Below are positions 41,740 to 46,676 of a DNA stretch of 46,676 bases, one piece after another. How positions within the stretch are numbered: the first letter of the stretch is position 1; every line of letters starts with the position of its first letter. The notes under the pieces are model-generated. The model saw only the letters and a list, made by a program, of their open reading frames with translations. It ran no database searches and was not told the origin of the DNA. The position numbers were made by a program, and so were the translations under genes. The stretch is taken from the NCBI GenBank assembly GCA_039028155.1, contig JBCCIS010000040.1, positions 1 through 46,676 on the forward strand, in the 5' to 3' direction. The DNA is from Pseudomonadota bacterium. Its GTDB lineage: Bacteria; Pseudomonadota; Alphaproteobacteria; SP197.

Positions 41740-42413
41740 TAGGGGTCGCCCGGCACGCCGTAAGACGGCGCGCCCGTTGGATCGAGCGCGCGCTGGATGT
41801 AGTCGGCCATCTGCGGTTCATAGGCCTCCCACACGCGCCGCAGCTCGGCGATCGGCTCGTCGTGCCAGTCGACGCGCATCTCGCAGATCGGCCAGTCGTG
41901 CTGGTGACAAACCTTGATGCCGACCGACTTGACGTCGCCCTCCTCGCCGCCGGCCGCCAAGCCGGCTTCGACACCACGCAGTAAGCGTTCGGCCAGATGC
42001 TCGCCTGATGAGTCCTCGAACGCCTTGACCATCTGGACAGGCACGTCCGTCGTGCTCAACAGATTGCCGGCCGCGATGCAGTCCCGGCCTTCAGCGATGT
42101 TGTTGGTGCCCAGCACGCCGGTGCCTGAGTGGTGGGACGTGTGACCCAGCCGGTCGATCAGGGCGAGCTGGCGGTACTCGCTATAGGGTCGCGCCTTGAC
42201 CAGGATCTCCATGGTCGCCTCGGCGCCATAGCCTTGTTGCAACAGGTCGAGGCCCATCAGGCCCAGGCCGGGATCGGTGATGTTCTGGCTGGCAACGGCG
42301 CCGACATTGCCCTTCACCCAGGCGCAGCGTGTCGCGACGCAGATGCTGGACGATGTCACGACGATGCCGAACATGCCGGTCTGGGCGCAGCGCGCCGTCA
42401 GCGAAAAGGTCAT
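41739..42413 (-). CDS. DUF1028 family protein
   Basis: The 224-residue protein matches DUF1028: MTFSLTARCAQTGMFGIVVTSSS at the start, AWVKGNVGAVASQNITDPGLG, and the ending YIQRALDPTGAPSYGVPGDP. The fold is thought to resemble Ntn-hydrolases, but no reaction is established to my knowledge. DUF1028 genes often lie beside RidA-family genes, as here (4-nt gap), in what look like catabolic operons for nitrogen compounds. The last codon is followed by a TAG created at the boundary of a palindromic repeat; the protein end looks natural, so the insertion probably did not truncate it. Confidence 0.88.
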   Translation of the reverse strand: MTFSLTARCAQTGMFGIVVTSSSICVATRCAWVKGNVGAVASQNITDPGLGLMGLDLLQQGYGAEATMEILVKARPYSEYRQLALIDRLGHTSHHSGTGVLGTNNIAEGRDCIAAGNLLSTTDVPVQMVKAFEDSSGEHLAERLLRGVEAGLAAGGEEGDVKSVGIKVCHQHDWPICEMRVDWHDEPIAELRRVWEAYEPQMADYIQRALDPTGAPSYGVPGDP

Positions 42414-42417
42414 GGCG

Positions 42418-42834
42418 TCAGCCTTCGCCGTCCGGAATCACCGCGTCGACGTCGATCTCCATCACCATCTCCGGTTTGGCGAGCGCCTGAACGACCAGGC
42501 CGGTCGAGACCGGATAGACACCCTTCAACCACTTGCCGATGACGTTGTAGACGGGTTCGCGGTAGCGGGGGTCGGTAAGGTAGATCGTGACCTTGCAGAT
42601 GTGCTCCAGCTTGGCGCCAGCCTCTTCCAGCAGCTGCTTGACGCATTTCATGGCCTGCTCGGCCTGGGCCGCGCCATCGCCGACGCCATGGAAGTTGCCG
42701 TCCAGGTCGAAACCGGTCTGACCGCGCATGAAAACCATGTTGCCGGCGCGCACGACCATGCACAGGTCGTTGTCGAGCGACTGCTCGGGGTACATCTCCT
42801 TGGTGTTGAACTTGCGAAAACGCTGATGCGCCAT
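42418..42834 (-). CDS. RidA (YjgF/YER057c/UK114) family protein
   Basis: The 138-residue protein has the RidA core: GNMVFMRGQTGFDLDGNFHGVGD, QAMKCVKQLLEEAGAKLEHICKVTIYLTDP and VQALAKPEMVMEIDVDAVIP. The arginine that binds the imine carboxylate in true RidA should be in the C-terminal IxAxxR motif, but here that stretch is written VYPVSTGLVVQAL, so it lacks the Arg. It is therefore probably not a classic enamine/imine deaminase but a pathway-specific relative, as with RutC. AAGGAAAG upstream is a good ribosome site. It lies between the HpaB-type gene (37 nt) and DUF1028. Confidence 0.87.
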   Translation of the reverse strand: MAHQRFRKFNTKEMYPEQSLDNDLCMVVRAGNMVFMRGQTGFDLDGNFHGVGDGAAQAEQAMKCVKQLLEEAGAKLEHICKVTIYLTDPRYREPVYNVIGKWLKGVYPVSTGLVVQALAKPEMVMEIDVDAVIPDGEG

Positions 42835-42871
42835 CGTTGTCTTTCCTTCCCCAGAAACGAATGTGTGCGGC

Positions 42872-44323
42872 TTACTTCTTGGCCATCACCTGATCGGACA
42901 AACCCGCCGCCGTCTTGACGAAGTCCAGCGACTGATCGAAATCGTAGTTGCGGTAGACGGCACCCAGATGCGCGAACGGCGGTGACTGCGCGAACAGCTG
43001 GAACGTCACCTTGTGACCGGCGTAGTCGGAGTTCAAGAGATCGCGCCCGAAGGCCAGCAGCTTGCGCCGGTCTTCGGCCTGCCAGTTGTCGTTGACGTTG
43101 TAGAACTTCTCCATCCACGCCTTCGTGTCGTCGGACAGGAAGGACGGACTGTCAGGCGTGACGCAGATCTGGCCACCGCACAACTCGCGCGCCAGGTGCA
43201 TCATGGCCGGCAGTTGCGAACACGCGAGCACGCGGCCGGTATAGAGCAGCGACTGGTTCGGCATCAGGAACCCGCCCGGGCTCTTTTCGGCCAGCGCGAT
43301 GGCACCGGACAGATGGGCGTTGATGCCCTCGCGATAACAGGCGAGCTGGGCGAGCTTTTCCTGCACCGCCTGTTGTCTGTCGAGGCCGGTCTGGCGCACG
43401 TTGAACAGCGCCGTGCCGATCATCAGATCGGCGATATACATGATGCGCAGGACGAACATATAGGCGCTGTAGCGATGCAAGGTGCCGCGAATGAAGCTGG
43501 CCGCCGCCGTGTGGCGATAGAACAGGACGTTCTCCCAAGGCACGAGAACGTTGTCGAAGACAAGCAGCGTGTCGACCTCGTCGAAACCGTTGGATAGCGG
43601 ATAGTCGGCTTTCGGCTTCACGCCGGCGAAGCCATTGCGGCAGATGTGCTTCAGACCCTCGGCGTTCATCGGACAGATGAAACCGAGCGCGTAGTCTGAA
43701 AGCTTGGCATCGCCCCAGTTGGCGATCGTCGGCTTGACGAATGCCTGATGGGCATAGGCAGCCGCCGTCTCGTACTTGGCGCCGCGCACGATGATGCCGG
43801 CGTCGGTCTCCTTCACGACATGCAGCAGCATGTCGGGATCTTGATCCTGGGGCGCTTTCGAACGGTCACCCTTGGGATCGGTGTTGGCGGAGACGTGAAA
43901 GATGTCGTTCTTCAGAACGTTGTCGATGTGATTGTCGATGTTGGTCGCCCAGGAATCGTCGACCTGGTTCAGGATGTCCTTGCCGTCGGCCAGCGACCAC
44001 ATCTCGCCCACGGTCTCGTCGCCGATACGCGTCACGACACCGCCGATCTCCTTCATGACCGTATCGACCCAGTTGCGCTTGGCCCACCAGTCGTCCTGGG
44101 TATGGGGCGGCTGCCAGGCGACGGCATAGTCCTCGCCGTCTTCCGTGTAGGCCATGATCGACTTGAAGGCGTTTTCGCCCGCCATGTCATAGATGCGCGC
44201 GCGCACGTCGACGATCGGCTTGAACGCCCGATGGTCCGGCACGCTCTTGACGCGCTCGCCATCGATATAGACCTCGCGGCCGTCATTGAGAGACTCGCGG
44301 TACTGGTCGCCGGTCATCAGCAT
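42872..44323 (-). CDS. HpaB/PvcC-type FADH2-dependent monooxygenase (4-hydroxyphenylacetate 3-hydroxylase family)
   Basis: The 483-residue protein fits the group D flavin monooxygenases. DGREVYIDGERVKSVPDHRAF opens as in HpaB. The middle holds IIVRGAKYETAAAYAHQAFV and VLVPWENVLFYRH, and LARELCGGQICVTPDS is the conserved region close to the C-terminal helix bundle. These oxygenases take reduced FAD from a separate reductase and hydroxylate phenolic rings. No stand-alone reductase is next to it; the only flavin reductase in the window is the fused one at 27363. It is first in an operon with RidA and DUF1028. Substrate unknown; 4-hydroxyphenylacetate is only one option. Confidence 0.85.
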   Translation of the reverse strand: MLMTGDQYRESLNDGREVYIDGERVKSVPDHRAFKPIVDVRARIYDMAGENAFKSIMAYTEDGEDYAVAWQPPHTQDDWWAKRNWVDTVMKEIGGVVTRIGDETVGEMWSLADGKDILNQVDDSWATNIDNHIDNVLKNDIFHVSANTDPKGDRSKAPQDQDPDMLLHVVKETDAGIIVRGAKYETAAAYAHQAFVKPTIANWGDAKLSDYALGFICPMNAEGLKHICRNGFAGVKPKADYPLSNGFDEVDTLLVFDNVLVPWENVLFYRHTAAASFIRGTLHRYSAYMFVLRIMYIADLMIGTALFNVRQTGLDRQQAVQEKLAQLACYREGINAHLSGAIALAEKSPGGFLMPNQSLLYTGRVLACSQLPAMMHLARELCGGQICVTPDSPSFLSDDTKAWMEKFYNVNDNWQAEDRRKLLAFGRDLLNSDYAGHKVTFQLFAQSPPFAHLGAVYRNYDFDQSLDFVKTAAGLSDQVMAKK

Positions 44324-44371
44324 GGGATGGGTCCTCTCCTGGCAAAAAGTGGCGCAGTTTGTCTCGGCGCC

Positions 44372-44429
44372 ATTCTATGGCAAAAGATATTTATGCGACG
44401 TATAGGATAGATTTTCGTGATCCTCTATA
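44372..44429. promoter_or_regulatory. Candidate LysR operator between the divergent genes
   Basis: In the 93-bp gap, and running into the LysR gene start, are three related half-sites: ATTCTAT (44372), its near-inverse ATAGGAT (44402) and ATCCTCTATA (44420). LysR-type regulators bind such dyads between their own gene and a divergent target. This is a pattern by eye, not a consensus match. Confidence 0.35.
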
Positions 44430-45340
44430 CCCTGAAGCAACTTCGTTACTTCGTGGCCGCGGCCGAGGCCGGCAGCATTACCCGTGCGGCCGAGGCGACC
44501 CATGTGTCCCAGCCCTCGGTTTCAGCGGCGATCAGCCATCTGGAAGACGTATTCGGGCTGCAGCTCTTCATCCGCCATCACGCGCAGGGCCTATCTCTGA
44601 CACCGGCGGGACGGCGCCTGTTCGCCTCGGCGCGCGAGCTTTTGGCCCATGCGGAAGAGCTGACCCAGGACGCCGCCGGCCTGGGCGAAGCGCTTGAGGG
44701 CGACCTGGATATCGGCTGTTTCGTGACCTTCGCACCCTTCGTGCTGCCGGGCGTGCTGCGCGTTTTTGCCCGCGAGCATCCGGCGATCCGCGTGCGCCCG
44801 CACGAGGAGGACCTGCGCGCCCTGCCCGAAGGCTTGAGGCGCGGGCGTTATGAGTTCGCCGTCACCTACGACCTCAACATGCCCCAGGACATCGATTTCG
44901 AGCCCCTGGTCGCGGTGCCGATCCACGTCATCGTGCCCGCCGAGCACCGTCTGGCCGGTAAAAAGACCGTCAGGCTGATCGAGCTGGAAGGCGAGCCGCT
45001 TGTGCTACTCGGCCTGCCCGAAAGCCGCAGCCATTTCCTGTCGGTGTTCGCCGAGGCCGGCATCGAGCCCAACATCGCCTACGAGACCATGTCGTTCGAG
45101 ATGGTGCGCGGACTGGTCGCGAACGGTTACGGCTACAGCTTGCTACATTCGCGCGCGCCCCATCACCGCGCACTGGATGGTTCCAGCCTCGCTTCCATAC
45201 CGCTATCGGAACCGAAGCGGGAAATGCGCATGGGCCTCGCTCGTCTCGCAACGTCGCGCCCGACACGCATGGCGCTTGCCTTCGCCGATGTCTGCCGCGC
45301 CCACCTGCCCGAGCTGTTGGCCGAGCAGGGCGAGCGCTGA
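44417..45340 (+). CDS. LysR-type transcriptional regulator of the adjacent monooxygenase operon
   Basis: The 307-residue regulator uses a GTG start. Residues 1-60 are the LysR winged HTH (LKQLRYFVAAAEAGSITRAAEATHVSQPSVSAAISHLE), and 92-300 are the effector domain. It is divergent from the HpaB-type gene across 93 bp, the classic layout for a LysR activator and its target. The effector half aligns without big gaps to residues 184-385 of the flavin reductase fusion at 27363: shared GCFxTFxP, EHPA and EMVRGxVxxGxGYxLL. The two may sense similar ligands. Confidence 0.9.
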   Translation: MILYTLKQLRYFVAAAEAGSITRAAEATHVSQPSVSAAISHLEDVFGLQLFIRHHAQGLSLTPAGRRLFASARELLAHAEELTQDAAGLGEALEGDLDIGCFVTFAPFVLPGVLRVFAREHPAIRVRPHEEDLRALPEGLRRGRYEFAVTYDLNMPQDIDFEPLVAVPIHVIVPAEHRLAGKKTVRLIELEGEPLVLLGLPESRSHFLSVFAEAGIEPNIAYETMSFEMVRGLVANGYGYSLLHSRAPHHRALDGSSLASIPLSEPKREMRMGLARLATSRPTRMALAFADVCRAHLPELLAEQGER

Positions 45341-45496
45341 ACAACGGACAAACCGGCCAGACATTCTATGCGCGATCTCAGTATACGTGAGGTCGACACC
45401 AGAAACTCGCCAATAACGAGATAATCTAGACACAATCGGGCAGCAACCCGCCTGCAATCCTCGCGCAACGATGATTTGTCGATTAGCGACTCCCGC

Positions 45497-45525
45497 CTTG
45501 CAGAGCCATGGGCTAACCTTGCAAG
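45497..45525. promoter_or_regulatory. Imperfect dyad upstream of the ABC binding-protein gene
   Basis: CTTGCA (45497) and TGCAAG (45520) flank an inner AGCC-ATG-GGCT palindrome, about 55 bp before the binding-protein start and inside a 238-bp gap with no gene. A regulator site is possible; no promoter boxes are clear. Confidence 0.3.
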
Positions 45526-45578
45526 TGTTCAACTAGTAAGACAGGCAAAAAGCCGCAATCCACAAGGGAGCTTTGCGA

Positions 45579-46676
45579 ATGGATAAACTTAAACCTCTTA
45601 TGGGCGCCAACCAGTTCAAGGACATGATCTGCGAGGGCAAACTGACCCGCAGGCAGGCGCACAAGGTTCTGGCCTCGGCAGGCGTGATGTCGATGGCCGC
45701 GCCGCTTGCCGGACCCGCCCTGGCTGCCGAAGGCAGCGACCTCATGATGTTCACTTGGGGCGGCTACGAAGACGAGAACTTCGCGATGGCCTATACCGAA
45801 GCGTACGGTTCGCCGCCGAGCTACTCGTTCTTTTCCGACCAGGCCGAAGCGCTCGCCAAGATGCGTGCAGGCTTCGAATGCGACGTCACCTTCCCGTGCT
45901 CGTCAAAGATCAAGCTTTGGTATGACGCCGGTGTCGTCGAACCGATCGACGTCAGTTTGATCAGCCACTGGGACGATATCGCCGAACCCATGAAGCATGT
46001 GCCCGGCGCAAACCTTGAAGACGGCACGCCGCTGTGGGTGCCCGAGGACTGGGGTCAGACGGCCATCATCGTGAACACCGAACTGGCGCCTCAATACAAG
46101 GATCCGGCCACGCACTCCTGGGGCATCTTCTACGATGAGGAGCTGTCCGGGCGCCTCGCCATGTTCGATGCGGTCGAAGACCACTTCAACCTGATCGCCA
46201 TCTACATGGGCATCGACTTCCTCGACATGTCGGACGAGGAGATCGAACTGGTCGCCAACAAGGTGCGCGAGGGCATCCCGCTTCTGCGTCTTCTGACCAG
46301 CGACGTGACAACCATGACACAGGCGCTGTTCTCCGGCGAAGTCGTGGCATCCGCGGCGTGGAACGGCATGATGCTGACGGCGAGCGAGGAAATGGCGGCC
46401 AACGGCACCGAAGGCAAGTACATCTGGATGAACCCGAAGGAAGGCGCCCTGACCTGGGTTTGTGGTCTGGCCCTTAATCCGGGCGCCAAGGAACGTGGCC
46501 TTTATGAGCAGGCCCACGCCCTGATCGACGCCTATGTCGATCCGGAATCCCAGGTCTATGAGCTGTTGAACTGGGGTTACGGCGTCGTCAACACCAAGGT
46601 CTACCAGATGCCGGAAGTGACCGACGAGTATCTGGCGTCCGTCGGCCTGACGCGCGACATCGAAGCGTTCCTGGCC
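45579..46676 (+). CDS. ABC transporter substrate-binding protein, spermidine/putrescine type (3' end outside window)
   Basis: The frame runs open from the ATG at 45579 (GGGAG about 9 nt upstream) to the window end: 366 codons, nearly a full PotD/PotF-type protein. The N-terminus has a twin-arginine-like signal (TRRQAHKVLASAGVMSMAAP, Arg24-Arg25) with a likely cut after ALA at residue 49. MMFTWGGYEDENFAMAY, FPCSSKIKLWYDAGVVEPID, WGQTAIIVNTE and WMNPKEGALTWVCGLAL match the extracellular solute-binding family for polyamines and related compounds. Permease and ATPase genes are expected beyond the window. Position beside the monooxygenase island suggests uptake of its substrate, which need not be a polyamine. 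Confidence 0.85.
   Translation, partial: MDKLKPLMGANQFKDMICEGKLTRRQAHKVLASAGVMSMAAPLAGPALAAEGSDLMMFTWGGYEDENFAMAYTEAYGSPPSYSFFSDQAEALAKMRAGFECDVTFPCSSKIKLWYDAGVVEPIDVSLISHWDDIAEPMKHVPGANLEDGTPLWVPEDWGQTAIIVNTELAPQYKDPATHSWGIFYDEELSGRLAMFDAVEDHFNLIAIYMGIDFLDMSDEEIELVANKVREGIPLLRLLTSDVTTMTQALFSGEVVASAAWNGMMLTASEEMAANGTEGKYIWMNPKEGALTWVCGLALNPGAKERGLYEQAHALIDAYVDPESQVYELLNWGYGVVNTKVYQMPEVTDEYLASVGLTRDIEAFLA

Noticed and set aside
1-46676. CRISPR array, tRNA or rRNA genes, prophage or toxin-antitoxin pair
   Set aside because: I looked for regular spaced repeats, cloverleaf arms, rRNA-like stretches and small gene pairs of that kind and found none.

Overview
The window reads as a high-GC alphaproteobacterial chromosome. 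The evidence is gene content (a GapR/DUF2312 protein, an xseB-ispA-dxs-tlyA run, the CbpA/CbpM pair, a Rickettsia 17 kDa-type lipoprotein, BetC-like choline sulfatase) and tight gene packing. A Rhodospirillales or Hyphomicrobiales relative is plausible, but I cannot fix the genus. I see no rRNA, tRNA, CRISPR, phage or intact insertion sequence.

Layout. 1-6.5 kb: the 3' end of cystathionine beta-synthase, a PhyH-type oxygenase, an amidase, a gamma-family transsulfuration enzyme, a DMT exporter, a GFA-family zinc protein and a TenA-like protein. 6.7-9.2 kb: GapR, an S24 (LexA-like) repressor and an omega-transaminase. 9.2-18.5 kb, minus strand: an unusual co-directional block of RND adaptor, RND pump, FAD amino-acid-oxidase-like enzyme, penicillin-acylase-family lipoprotein and a bacterial GH3 acyl-amido synthetase. 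18.6-23.9 kb: histone-deacetylase-like hydrolase, xseB, ispA, dxs, a SleB-like lipoprotein and tlyA, a housekeeping isoprenoid operon. 23.9-29.7 kb: choline-sulfatase-like enzyme, rubredoxin/beta-lactamase-fold hybrid, GAP-type membrane protein, a flavin reductase fused to a LysR effector domain, and a DMT exporter. 29.7-33.5 kb, minus strand: aroC, fabI, cbpM, cbpA and a lipoprotein. 33.7-39.8 kb: pdxH, a CDF metal exporter, an APH-like/P-loop kinase fusion, a universal stress protein, a GNAT, an SDR and an HdeD-type membrane protein. 39.9-46.7 kb: a degenerate receiver-like protein, an EEP-family membrane protein, then a probable catabolic island (HpaB-type flavin monooxygenase, RidA, DUF1028, divergent LysR, polyamine-type ABC binding protein cut by the window end).

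The most notable items are: (i) the GH3 / acylase / oxidase / RND block, which could make, export and cleave N-acyl amino acids; (ii) the flavin reductase-LysR effector fusion, whose sensor half clearly resembles the effector domain of the LysR regulator beside the HpaB monooxygenase 17 kb away, an oxygenase family that needs a flavin reductase; (iii) three copies of a TA-flanked palindromic mobile repeat, two of which sit exactly in stop codons. One of these lies between convergent genes whose stops probably overlapped before insertion, and it preserves both stops. A second, unrelated TA-flanked palindrome lies at 28.6 kb.

All functional calls come from reading motifs and family resemblance by eye; no search was run.
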